Shown here: one piece after another, positions 12,000 through 23,397 of the stretch
How positions within the stretch are numbered: position 1 is the stretch's first letter
How the letters are laid out: every line of letters starts with the position of its first letter
Source: Acephala macrosclerotiorum
Taxonomy: Eukaryota > Ascomycota > Leotiomycetes > Helotiales > Mollisiaceae
DNA length: 64,000 nucleotides
Assembly: GCA_014904845.1 (NCBI GenBank)
Contig: MU119387.1
Span: 46,599-110,598 of the forward strand
Direction of reading: 5' to 3'
Translations under genes and position numbers: made by a program
Notes under the pieces: generated by a model
The model's input: the letters and a program-made list of their open reading frames with translations, nothing else
Database searches by the model: none
What the model was told of the DNA's origin: nothing

Positions 12000-13162
12000 C
12001 CCTATGATAATTCTGATAAGTATATCAACTTTAAGATTCGATGAGACCGAATAGGCATTTCCTTGGGTATCAAATGCTCTGGTCTCAAGTACCTCAGGTA
12101 TGGGAACCCTTTGGCATGGGAATCCTAAAGCATTGGAGTCTTCACTCACGAAAACTGGAGTAGGCGTCGATGGCCTCGTGGAAAGGGGGTTAATCACTGC
12201 ATCTTTGTGAGCGCATGTTGTTTCTTGCGGAATGCTCCATATATACATACCAATCGATTTACTGTCTACTTTGAACTGCTTGTAATTTGCAGTTTTTTCA
12301 CATGCCGTAAAAGACACCTGAGAGAGTGCCTCTCCTTCCGCCCTTGAGGACCAGCTTTATTCTCAACATTGCCTAGCAGCTGAATGCAGACTTAGCTCTT
12401 ATGCCTGCGCGAAGAACGATAGTTTACGCCTAGTTTTGGGGGTCGGAGGCTGGGGGATCGGCAGGTCGCGAATGAGACAACTCAGCCTCACGGCGTTGCC
12501 ACACCCTATCACCACCTCACCGAGAGGCAGTGCATACGATCCACAACACTTGATTCGCAATTGACATTCTTGCTCTACAAAAGCTGCTAGTATTTTAGTT
12601 GATGCATTGCGACTGGTCGGCTGGCGTGTCCATGCAGCATGTACCACATGGCCAAAACGCCAACGCATGCTACATTTCTAGGCCTTCAAACTCGAAATTG
12701 CTCCCATGAAGCCTCGGTGTGTGGGAATAGTACCCCGGGTCATGATGGAGCCTCGACCACTGTCGCATTCATATCCACATGCGGCCACCTTGCTTTTTCA
12801 GAGGTAGGGTATTGACTTCGCCATTTGTCGACTATGAGGCTGCGGCTATCGACTGGCTGTGGGATAGACAACATATCTGCTGTAAGATGGCCGTGAATGC
12901 CCTTTTCCTACTGACATCTTATTGTTAGCTATTGACTGTATTCCAATTTCATACATCGATTCTCTTTATCACACAATTCAAGCCAGACCAGGTTTCAAAG
13001 TGTCCAGGAATCATCGACAATTACAATTCTCAAACACAACAGTGCTCGATCAACAAAGTCCTTGAGTTTCACAGACCTCTAAAGTCAAGAGACGCGAAAG
13101 TTACAGTCCTCAAAAGTCCCGCCTAGAGATCAAAAGAATTGGACGTTCACATCAATCTCAAC
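12000..13162. other. Intergenic stretch, nothing recognised
   Basis: No open frame with a family signature was seen. The last 250 bases are rich in CAA/CTC and could be the 5' leader of the small gene that follows. Confidence 0.35.
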
Positions 13163-13769
13163 ATGGCTCTTCGATCATCCTCAAGCGTCACTGTACAGGC
13201 ACGCAAGCGGCACCATACCAATACTCGCATGACAATCATGAAGACAAAATCCGTACAACACCTCCAGATTCCCCCTTTCAACACCAGAAGCCTCGAAACC
13301 AAAATCATGCGACGAAGATCCAAACCCAAACCAAACACCACCATAAACCCGATCACCAGTACCCCAAGCATCGCCCTTCTCCTCGCCGCCTGCCACTCTC
13401 TCGATCACCTAATCTGCTCTCCAACCACCTCTCAAACCGAAATCAACAAGTGGCACGCTCTCGATCTCTGGACATACCTCACCTCTTCTCATCGCTCGGT
13501 GGAAGTCCTCATTGGAAATCCTCTGTCAGGAATATCTTAACGGGGTCTTCACACCGGATATGTTCGAAGAGAAATTGATGACGCTTTTACCTGGAGTACA
13601 AAAGCTAGAAGAAGCGAGACGGAGGGTAAATGAGGAGTTTGAAGAAGAGTTAAGTGCGAGGTGCATGTTGGTGGTTGTGCCGGATGCGTTTTGGGAGGCG
13701 GTGGAGGAAAGGGTGAGTGTTATTGATGGTGTATTTGAGGGGATGGGGAGGGTCTTGGATGGTCAGTGA
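13163..13769 (+). pseudogene. Small hypothetical protein split across two frames
   Basis: An ATG at 13163 in good context opens a basic N-terminal region followed by a helical stretch (ALLLAACHSLDHLI...). It runs to a stop at 13538-13540. A second frame from about 13500 to 13769 continues with coding-like helical sequence (EYLNGVFTPDMFEEKL) to its own stop. The two frames differ by one base. A 31-nt GT...AG interval (13499-13529) would join them but is shorter than normal fungal introns, so a frameshift is equally possible. I do not recognise the family. Confidence 0.35.
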
Positions 13770-14308
13770 GGGGCTGAGTAGCATCAATGCATTTGACACT
13801 TTTTTTGGCCGCAATCTAAATTCGTTGGTTCGGATATTGTCTTATCCTTAGTACTGCGCATTCCTTCTTTCCTCATTTTTCATATTCTCAAACACTACAA
13901 TTCCTATGTCCCCAGATGAGGGAGGCTGTTACTTCCTCGAGGTCTGAAGTCCCCACATCGGGCTGTACCTTCGCGTTTCACTTCTTTAATTGATGGACCT
14001 CGGAATTGCTACCTTCATCATTTACAAATCCTTTCTCCCTATATTCCTCTTGCTTTTCACATACCCCACTATCTCCAGGCAGTATTATCCTCAAACTCAT
14101 TCTCGCTCATTTCGTTGTTCCATCCTACCACAAGGCTCACGAGGTTGCGGGCGCAAATATCGAGGGTCCAATCGATCGAAATTCCAATTATTTAAGGATT
14201 CGAGCATTTGAGAGTTTAAAATTTCGAGGGCTTCAAAGAATTAAGCGCTCAAGCACGAACTTCCTCGACAACTATTCCACGCAACCACTCCGTCCCCCAA
14301 TCACTTCT

Positions 14309-16233
14309 TCACTTCTTCACCTCAACCACCTCCCTCCCCTCACTCATGCTCTCCTCACCAACCAGCACCCTCGCACCCATCAAATGCTCAACATTAATCT
14401 TCGGCCCCTTAAACCACTTTCTAGCGTCAACGGCATACCACATCATCGCGAGCAACATCACGCCTCCATAGCCAAGGGATGCATAATTCATGTTCAATTT
14501 ATTGAGATCCTTGCCTTTCACGGCGGGGAAGCAGAGAATTGGAATGATGAGAACGATCCACGCGACTGCGACAATGCCAACAGGCTTTGAGAAGCGGCCT
14601 AGATTCCAGGGTCCTATGTTGTTGTTAGTACTTGAGAACTTTGAGGCTTGAGGATCGTAAGATTCTGGGAGAGTGAATAATAATAGTAAAGAGAAATAGA
14701 AGATGGGGAAAGATCTTACCAGGACGAAACTTGTCACCCACAACAAACAACTTCAAGCATATCGGAAGACCGAAAGCAACGTATTGCGCAATAGAAGCGA
14801 GACTAAAAACCGCACCAATCGCCACCGGACTCGCAAACATGAGAAGTCCCACGATCGCAGCAATCAGGACGATGAACCAGACGGCGTTCACAGGAGTTTT
14901 GGTATAGGAGTTGACACGATTGAGGTAGCGAGAGAATGGGAGTGCGTCGTCGCGGGAAAAGGAGAATATGACGCGCGATGAGGCGACGATGCATCTGTCG
15001 ACGTGATTAATCGGTGTACTATAAAGAGAGGGGGAAGGGGTAACGAACCCTTGAGCAACGAAGAACTGGGCGAAGATGTTGAGTGCAAACATTGCTAGAC
15101 CAGCTTTTGGCCCAAGCACTTGTAGACAGAGACTTCCCTATATCATAATATTAACTGCAGCACTCAGTCCACGGTGTTATATCTGCCTACCATTGGCTGC
15201 CCATAGTCGCCCGAAACCACGTCCGTAATGTCATTAACCGTGTAAGCAATGGCGATGATAATCGCCCAGCCCATATACATGCCCAGTTGGGCTGTCATCA
15301 AAATCGCTCGCGGGCTCGCTATATTAGCATTCGAGCACTCTTCGGACAAGTGGAACGGAGCATCGAAGCCACCGATCGTGACAATCACAGACAGCATGCC
15401 CATCATGAAAGAGAATCCGGTCGGCCATTCCGTTCCATTCAAAATCCCGTCTGATGTCCAAACAATACTGTTTGGGTTAGTTTTCGGCTCATTGATCGAG
15501 CCGACTGGCATCCAGATGACGAATATGAAGACCACGAGTACGTTGACGACGGTACCAACACCATTCATGCGCGCCAGGAATTTGGTTGAATTCATGGTGA
15601 GGAGACCCTCGACGACTATGAGTGCTAGCATCATTAGGTATACTTGGTATGTTTGTGTGACGAAGGTAGGGTGTACGATTTCTGCTGCTGTGAGGACCAT
15701 GGATGCGAGAGCGTAGTTTATGGCGCAAGGTGCGGTCGCCCATCCCATGAAATTGGACCATCCTGTAATCTAGACGTGGTGTCAGCATCGATTTCTGTCT
15801 GTTTGTCAGATTGAGAAGAGTATACCCATGAGCACAGCGGTCCCCATCCTTCTGGTGCTAAAACTGCTGAGGCATAATACAGCCCACCAGCGGTCGGCAT
15901 ACTCGAGCACAACTCAGCCATCGCCAGAGCAATGAACTGAATCGGAATACATGCCACGAACCATCCCCAGACAGATCCAGCAGGCCCCGAGAAGGCAAGA
16001 TTGTACGAAAGTGTTGACGCAACTGAAGGCAGGAGTCCAAGAACAGAAAATGAGACAGCGAACGAGGACCAAATTGAAAAGTCTCGTTTGAATTCTTGCT
16101 TGTAGCCAAGAGCTAGCAGGATCTCCTCGTCACTGTCAGCATCATTATCGAGAACTGCGTGGTCCCCTGTCTTTTGAAAGACTGAAGTGACTTGGAAAGC
16201 TCGTTCGTCGACTCGCTCTCGTAAGGTACTCAT
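14309..16233 (-). CDS. APC-superfamily permease (GABA/choline/amino acid transporter)
   Basis: Four exons make 569 residues: 16233-15826, 15769-15191, 15137-14720 and 14613-14309. The introns are 56, 53 and 106 nt with GT...AG borders, and the coding total divides by three. After a hydrophilic tail, residues around 50-80 carry GYKQEFKRDFSIWSSFAVSFS, the entry to the first membrane helix in fungal Uga4/Hnm1-type permeases. The FHLSEECSNA motif and about twelve hydrophobic segments follow. Such proteins import GABA, choline or amino acids across the plasma membrane; the substrate is not decidable here. It is intact, unlike its neighbours downstream. Confidence 0.9.
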
Positions 16234-17481
16234 GTTGCCGATAGTGAAGATCGAGGAAGAAGAGAAAAGATGACAACCCGAAAGCTCAAAAACTTCCTAC
16301 GAACGCGTTGCCCATCTTTATCTTTCATCCAAACTATGCAGTAGTATTATTTCATAGTTAAATTATATGTAGGTAAGCATTTAGAATAACTCGACTAGCA
16401 CGATACTTTTGATGTGCGACGCGAGAACGCGAGAGCGAGGCACAGCCGCTCGGCACTTGCACGCAAGCCGAATCCCAGGCCAGTAGTCTGTAGGGGCGGT
16501 GCGGAATGCGAATTGAAGGCATCCGATTCTCAGGACCCCTGATCGGGATCTAACTTCATCTGAAGAAAATTCGAACTTCCCATGCGCAGTCGATGCAACC
16601 AGGGGATGGCCGTGCACCAAGAGATCTTATTCGTACAGGATACGGTGCAGGATATGCTTTACACCGTCGACAGATCCACAGAAAGGGCAGGGAAACACAA
16701 GGAACGGTATACTACTATCTGCAGGCCAACTTCGATGAAGTATAGACTATATTAGGCTGAAGGACGTGTTAGACTTTCGAGTGGTTTTAGTGCTGAGTAA
16801 GCACTGCAATGGATATAATGTCCCCGCACTTAGCCAGATCTCATCACTTTAATCAATTAACCAGCTCATCAAGACCATCAAATATATCACTCAGATTAAC
16901 AGGACGGAGCTCTGATCGTCGTGAGGCGTAGACAAAACGAGGGGCTCAGGAAAACGGGATTGTGATGGTGATTACGATTGAAATATAAAGAAGTATTTGA
17001 CATGGAACAAAGAGAGCATGCGAAACAGAATATGACTGCAAGGCGGGTATTTTTGGTCAATGTTGAGTTCTTGTTTGAAGATGGGAAGGAAGAAAGTAGT
17101 CAGGGAAGAAGTTGGGATGCAACCACAAGGCCCCAGGTGACGCTAGGTTTAGTGGCCATGGCCGAATAAGACCATGCTCAGATATATTCAGAGAGCCTAT
17201 ATCTCAGAACCGCTGCAGCAACCTCCACTGAACGCCACGATTACCCAGCTGTCACTACCGCGCCATCATCAATTCCATCTCATTTCTAACGTTAAGGACA
17301 GCATGAAGTTATAATGTTCCCACACGTTGTTTTGGATCTCATACTATGATTAAGGCCAGAATAGCGGATCAGAAGTCAAATACTCCTTCCTCATCCGAAC
17401 TATACCACGACATGAATGGTAGGCTGTCCCAGTGGCCTCGCAACATTGGCACCGAACTCTCTAATATAATTTCCTAACACA
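16234..17481. other. Intergenic stretch, nothing recognised
   Basis: Only short chance frames. The left part should contain the permease promoter; the right end is the 3' flank of the decayed CAP gene. Confidence 0.35.
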
Positions 17482-19323
17482 TCAAGTCAGTACAAATTCT
17501 CTGGTGCTGACTGAGATTGGTAACTCTCCTTGTGACACATAATTACAAACAGTAAACTGACTCTCAACCCCGGGAAAATGGTATTCGCAGCACAATACTG
17601 GCTCGCACACCCCACAGTCGTACTTCCCTTCCACACCACCTGCGAGAAATGTCCCCATCCACTAAATGTCATCATATCCAGTGTTAGAAGTCCGTAATAA
17701 GAGACGAGGAAGTTGTTGACTTCGCCGTAGCACCATTGGTTCTTAATTGATGTCGCCAGCATGAGGAAGGGACGGATGGCTTGTACATCGCCTGATGCAC
17801 CATATGCAGCGAGACTTTGGCCGTAGCCGCCTCCGTTGATAGTCCCGGTGATGTTAGGTGAACCGGGTCCATAAGAAAATGCAGAAAGCGTACATATTAT
17901 GTGCAAAGATGCAACTTGATGCTATTTCAGCAGCGATGAATGTTTGTCTGGAGTTCCATGTCGCAATTGATGCGGAGTGGTTTAATCGATGTTTATGATA
18001 GTATAATCCCGTACTAGAATAGTATGTTGGCGTAGGGAGCGCTGGTGGGGTGCTACCGGAAGATGTTGCACTGGGGACTATCGAGGTCGAGGAAGCCTGC
18101 AGTGGCAAGATGCTACTTCTGGATGCTAGAACTGACGTTACCAAAGTGGAAGATGTCGAGGGCTGGGGACCAATCGCTGAGGAGGATGAGCTTGATATCA
18201 TGAAGGAAGATGAGGTTGGGAAGGGTAGGCTACTATTTGTCGACGCTGAGGCTGAGATTCTTGTTGGTGAAGATGGGAATGCGGAGAGTGGCAGGCTATT
18301 ACGAAAGGATAAGAGAGTTGATGTCGTCAAAATGAATGATGATGGAAGTCTTGTTAGGGTACTGATTGTGCTTGAGTTTAGTAAGGCCGAGGTTGGTACA
18401 GAGCTGCCAGTCAAGCTTGTTGGTAGAGAGACAGGGGATGCAGGAGTGCGGCGAGGCTGCTACTTGGGAAAGCCGAATCCGTCGCGCTCAACAGGGCAAT
18501 GAAGCCGCCGCTTATACTAATACTACTAGGCGATGATGAATTAACGACTACCGAGGTCAACGAAAGTATTGTGTTAGAAGAACTCAGCGAAGAAGTCAAA
18601 GTTTAGATGTAGGATGACGACAGCGTGCTCGAAGTCAGGGGGAATGACGACGAAATGGCATTTTGCGATGAGGACGACAAGACGATGTTTGAGGACAAGA
18701 TCGAAGATGTTGAACCCGCAAGTGCAGGGAATGATGACAAAGTTGGGCTTGCAGACGTGACGAACAGCGAGCCAGTAGTCGTCAAGCTCGAGACTGACGA
18801 AGCTTTGGAGGAGGATTTCGTGCTTCCCAACGAGGATAGGAGCGATGCTGATGAAGACTTGGAAGATGATGTGATAGAAGTTTTTGACGAACTAGACGTT
18901 TTCGAGGTCGAAACAGACGAATTTCTCGATGAAGCGGTTGTGCTTTTGAGACCTGACGAGGTCTTGGATGAAATGGATGATGATGATGACGTCTTCGATG
19001 AAGATGGGGAAACAGATTGTTGGGATGTTGAAGTGCTTTGCTAGATGTACTAGTGGAATGAGCTAAGGATGTGGTGGTGATAAGAGCTCTAGTGGAGGAA
19101 ACTTTGATCATCGCTGGAAATGTTAGTCAATATCCTAGAAAGTGGTGCATATGCTCGTATGACACCGAGTTGGAAAGCTGTAATCGATTTATAAAGGGGC
19201 ATTGATAATCTGGGACGTATAACTTGTAGACTTGGCGGATACTACGGTGTTAGTAGAGGCTGTGGTCGATATTACAGTTGTGGCCGAAGCTAGACAGCAG
19301 ACGAATAGAGATGAAGCCCTCAT
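17482..19323 (-). pseudogene. Decayed secreted CAP-domain (PRY1/SCP-like) protein with Ser/Thr stalk
   Basis: An ATG at 19323 opens a plausible signal peptide (MRASSLFVCCLASA). A very long Ser/Thr-rich stalk follows (about 19110-18060), then the CAP domain: YYHKHRLNHSASIATWN, EIASSCIFAH, GGGYGQ, GWGHFSQVVWKGSTTVGCA and, in a different frame, FTVCNY. Lesions visible: a frame change near 19040, an in-frame TAA near 18603, a frame change near 18415, another between the FAHN and GGGYGQ blocks (about 17870-17890), and a one-base loss in a CCCGGGG run near 17570. CAP proteins are secreted sterol or lipid binders in yeast. Some breaks could be unrecognised introns, but the last lies inside a conserved block. 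Confidence 0.6.
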
Positions 19324-19760
19324 TTTGTGGAGTCTTTTAGGCCGTAATCTAGCTAAATTGATGGGAAAACACGGTATAAAAAAGAAGGAGAGTACTCTTA
19401 TTATCTTTATAAATTAATACAAATCAATCCAATTTCATTGCTTCGAGAGAATCAATCGCGAAAGACATATTTAGAACATGAGTAAATTAATAGAAATCTG
19501 TCGCATTTTGAGACAAGAGATTAGATTACAGTCAAAAATAGCGAAGAGCTTCCCTGAAGCTTGACCATCAGGTACCTAAATTCCATCTGACATCTCTTAA
19601 AGCGCCTCGCAGTGACCGTTGATACCACCATCCAAGAAAACAAAGAAGCGCTGTGAAATTTGCTGCACTCCAATAGAGACTGTTTGAAGGCAATCTACAA
19701 ATTAGAGTACTCTTGACTGATGAATTCGAAGGGCAAGTAAGAAGTACCTATTGACGAAGG

Positions 19761-20153
19761 TTACAACCAAGAAGACACCAGCAGAGAATAAAAATAAGTT
19801 TCAACGAAACGATCAGAATCTTGAAAAGCCAGACTGATGGCGGTGGCCGAAGCAGTTGCTAAGGTCGCGATCCCCGTGAAAGCTGCTAGAATGTATAGAG
19901 AACATGTGTGAACGATTGACCGAGGGGTTCTTGATAGTGAATGCCTGGGCCACCAAACATTATGGAAAGGTTCGTTCAGATAGGCCATAATAAGCGCCGC
20001 AAAGATGAGCCATGTTTGTGCGAGGAAGTAGATAGTATAAAGTAAGCTTAGACATCCGAACCATGGCCATGGAATTAAGTAAGCAAATGAAACGACAGCA
20101 TCCTCGGTATCGCAACCAACAGTCACGTTATGGTGACAACTGCCTAGCTCCAT
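19761..20153 (-). CDS. Small putative membrane protein
   Basis: A 130-residue frame starting at an ATG at 20153 with three or four hydrophobic segments (LSLLYTIYFLAQTWLIFAAL; SLYILAAFTGIATLA). An N-terminal Cys/His patch precedes them. Near the 3' end a neighbouring frame also reads as membrane helix, so the true end may differ. It may be the last exon of the decayed membrane gene just upstream rather than a separate gene. Family not recognised. Confidence 0.3.
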   Translation of the reverse strand: MELGSCHHNVTVGCDTEDAVVSFAYLIPWPWFGCLSLLYTIYFLAQTWLIFAALIMAYLNEPFHNVWWPRHSLSRTPRSIVHTCSLYILAAFTGIATLATASATAISLAFQDSDRFVETYFYSLLVSSWL

Positions 20154-20298
20154 CGATCAAGTCCAGTTCGCTCCCTGAAGAGACGCTGCTGGGTATCGTT
20201 TGGTGATTCTAGAGCGTCGTGTTTCTTAACTATTGATATTTGCTTAATCCTCTATCCCACATAAAGACTGAATGCAGTTCTGAATCGCACATGTCTGT

Positions 20299-21190
20299 TT
20301 AAAGCCACAAGTCCGTGCGTGGTCTTGTGGCATGAATGCTAATTACTAGTAAATTGACAGGGCGTGTATCATTCCCGGCCAGAAGAGTGCCAGACACAAT
20401 CGCAGCAACGACCAGGACCATCCAAAAGATTCCAAATGAAATCGTACCAGTAGGAGTCAATTGTGCAGCATTGTACAAGAATCCAACCAAAAAGAAAGCA
20501 GTTGGAATATCAATTATTCTTCCGAACGTCTCATGAGCACTCGTAACTGCGGCCAGATGAGGCTTTGCGGTTTTGAGCGATCATTTTTAAAGTTGGCTGG
20601 GGTGAGGGCGTCGTGAATTCCGGTCGTCGAGATTCCATCGGGCGCCTGGGCTAAGTTTCCACACAGCAGACTAAAAATCGCCTCCAACCCCTCTCTCGCG
20701 GGAATCCCTAAGCGGCTCTTCGGATATGTGACCACTCGACAATCCAAGAATATTCTAGAACCCCGCCAAATACCATTGGTCCAGCAAAAGTCACGATCCA
20801 CCTGATCCAGGCGACCATGTCGAGAGCAGTGACAATGCAGATGGCAGGCAAGAAGAGACATAACTTTGAGACGGTGAGAAACCGATGGCGACAGATTTTG
20901 AAGAAGTGTTATGGTAAATCAAGACACCAACTCCTAGGAACCATGGTGCTGAAGATGGCGGCGGGAAGGCAGAACCCGAAGAAGAAGTCAGCTGAGGCAT
21001 GTTGATTCGGACTGGAGTTTTGGCAGTGTTCCGGGCACCACAAGTACGAGGCGACATAAACTATGATGCTATTCCGTGGTGCGAAAGTATTGACTACATT
21101 GTCTTCGTTGCTCTGGTCAGGACAAGTCGAATTGAGATCCCAAGTGTGCCCAGAAGCAATGACCGACAGGATGACCCCAGTGATCACGAG
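20299..21190 (-). pseudogene. Decayed multi-spanning membrane protein
   Basis: In translation from about 21190 the sequence reads through a hydrophobic segment, a DLNSTCPD motif, SIIVYVASYLWCPEHCQN and a second hydrophobic segment ending SWCLDLP. An in-frame TAA interrupts at about 20905. The same frame continues with two more membrane helices (ALDMVAWIRW, FAGPMVFGGVLEYSW) to another stop near 20708. The frame then changes into EGLEAIFSLLCGNLAQ, and again to a block with FLYNAAQLTPTGTISFG (about 20299-20530). The order looks like one large fungal integral membrane protein of unknown function, broken by two stops and frame changes. Upstream exons are not resolved. Confidence 0.45.
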
Positions 21191-22249
21191 GCTACGACCG
21201 AAATATTAGGTCATCATTATGAACGTAGATCTAAGGTCATATATTAGTGAGCCATCTTCAGAGATGAAAGATAGAAGGAGGGCACGCAGCGATATAATCG
21301 TCGACAGCATAGCCACATTTGGTGGTGGCATTCGACAAGGTGGCAAGCCACATGGTATAACTTGAGACAAATCCTTTGAAACTGTACAACCTGAACATTC
21401 GGCGAATCGTAGCCGCGCCATAGCTGCTTCGAGGGTGTCACACTTCGAATCTTCTGCCCATTCCCAAAGCAACAAGCGGCCTCGGGAACGCGAGATCGGG
21501 GACATTTTGGGGCGTTTAAGACCCCAGACGACCTTTGGCATTAGGGTAGGAAAACGCATGAGGCCGTGGCGCATTTTATCTCAGCAATCGCAGCACGAAA
21601 GTGTACTGAAAGAATGAACTCCTATTTGCGTCGAGATTTGAAGAAGACGGTAGGGGCGAGAAAAAAATGGGAAGACCGGGGAAGGGGGTTATGCTTAGAT
21701 ATACCCTCGCTTGGCAGGCACTTAGATATCTCGGAACGCCAAAAGAAAAAGCTTGGGCCACCCCGTACAACACATCTCTTCAGCCAAACTCAATTTGCGA
21801 AACTCGAAAAGTTAAATCGCACGACAGAGCTCATTGGAGTGGCGCGCAATTTACTCCTCATATTCTCGTTGAAAAGGTGTGGCAGTCAATTAGAACCTTG
21901 TAAAGCTTCATAAAATCGTCTTTGCTTTCTTCGTTCTCATGCTCTTAGCTTTCTTGCATGCGATGAACAAGTGCGTGCCCAGAACTTGCGGCACAAGACG
22001 AAGACCAATGATGAGACATTCAGTCAGTACTAGTCATCATTAGTGTGGGAAGAAAGAGGCAACTTCACTGAATATGCAAAATTCGGAACATCCTTGGCCC
22101 GCCAGCCAAGCTCCTCCTTTTTGGAACGTCACATCACATGCTGCTCCATGTCATTGACCTAGATTCATGTTCTTGATACTCCAGTCTTGTATGCAATGTC
22201 TTTCCAATCTATATACAAAGCCTTTTCCACTTTAACATCCTACTGCCAC

Positions 22250-23397
22250 TTAGTACTGCCACTGGTACACCTTCAAGCTGTTGATGATCCAGTTCGCATT
22301 CGAATACACGCTCGGGTTTGCAGCAACATAATGGGCGCATGTAGCATACGCAGTGGGGTTGCTCTTGTAACAGCTAGTCTGCTGCCAGAAATATGCCTGT
22401 CCCGCATAGGTTCCGCAGAAAGTGGTATCGAAGATAATGTTGTGGGCCTGGAAATGGTCGTTCATGGTGCAACTTCCGCCCTCGGTATCAAAAGATGGAG
22501 TTCCCCAGGTCGAGGTGTCGGGTTGCTCGCTGAGGATATTGGCTGGAATAGTGCCAGGTGCGAATGTCCACATCTTGATGAAGTTGGTTGTCCATTCCAT
22601 GACCACAACTCCGCCACCTTGGTTGTTGAATGGTGTGCCGTATGGGTTTGCGGTTGTGCTTGTCGCGGCGCAGCCTTGGTATTGACTTTGTGTGGTGCCG
22701 TATGGACCAGTTGTGGCTTGACCATCGCAGTTGTAGGATTGTTGTGTTGACGTCTGGTGTGTAGCGCCTTGATTTCCGGCTACCGTGCATCCAGCAGTAG
22801 TGTGTAGTGCGTGCAAGCTTGCTGTGTTCTCATTGATGTTCTCGAGGATGTCGATCTCGCCTCATTGAGGGTAGTTGACGTGGTTGACTGTCCAACTTCT
22901 TGGCGTTAGCTTCATTGGCCTATGTTTTGCTGGACATGCTCACAAGGCTGGCCAAACTCCACAGGTGCTGGAAGGCATGTGGTAGAGATCTGCCACGAAA
23001 AGCCCTCTAGTGTAGTTCTTCTTCGACTCGATTCTGACACTGGCACGACCGCGGTTGGTGGCAGTTTGCACAGGTGATGGTGTTGTCCAATAATCAATAC
23101 CCATGAAAGCTCGATTCTTGGTGGGTTTGTAACCGATCAACGACTTGGAAGAAGCCTGAGCTTGACTCTGGTAGTCTACGAAGCCTCCGGTTGGGTCGTT
23201 GTCCTTCACAAATGGTCAGTCAGATTCATCAAATCCTTCATAGGAACACCAACAGTGATGAAATTCCACATGTCGAAGAAGTTGGCTCCGGCATAGACAT
23301 CACTTGGATCAAGTGTGTACTGAGCTGCATCCACAGTAGCAGCAGATACGGCGAGGGCAAGGGCAAGTTTGCCCAGTTTCATGATTGAAGAAACCAT
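22250..23397 (-). pseudogene. GH16 beta-glucanase with in-frame stop next to the active site
   Basis: Exons 23397-23254, 22943+1 region 23203-22944 and 22895-22250 total 350 codons, the usual length for fungal GH16 endo-1,3(4)-beta-glucanases. Introns are 23204-23253 (GTTGGT...AAG, CTGAC branch) and 22896-22943. A signal peptide opens the protein. Family blocks are ANFFDMWNFIT, GRASVRIES, HMPSSTCGVWPAFW and the catalytic GEIDILE, with both Glu and the Asp present. A TGA at 22862-22864 stands two residues before the catalytic motif, in a frame otherwise open to 22250. The enzyme would act on cell-wall or plant beta-glucans outside the cell. It is dead if the stop is real; readthrough or sequencing error is possible because the rest is clean. 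Confidence 0.8.

Noticed and set aside
18625..19044. 139-codon acidic plus-strand frame
   Set aside because: It is the complement of the Ser/Thr-rich stalk of the CAP gene; composition is explained by that.
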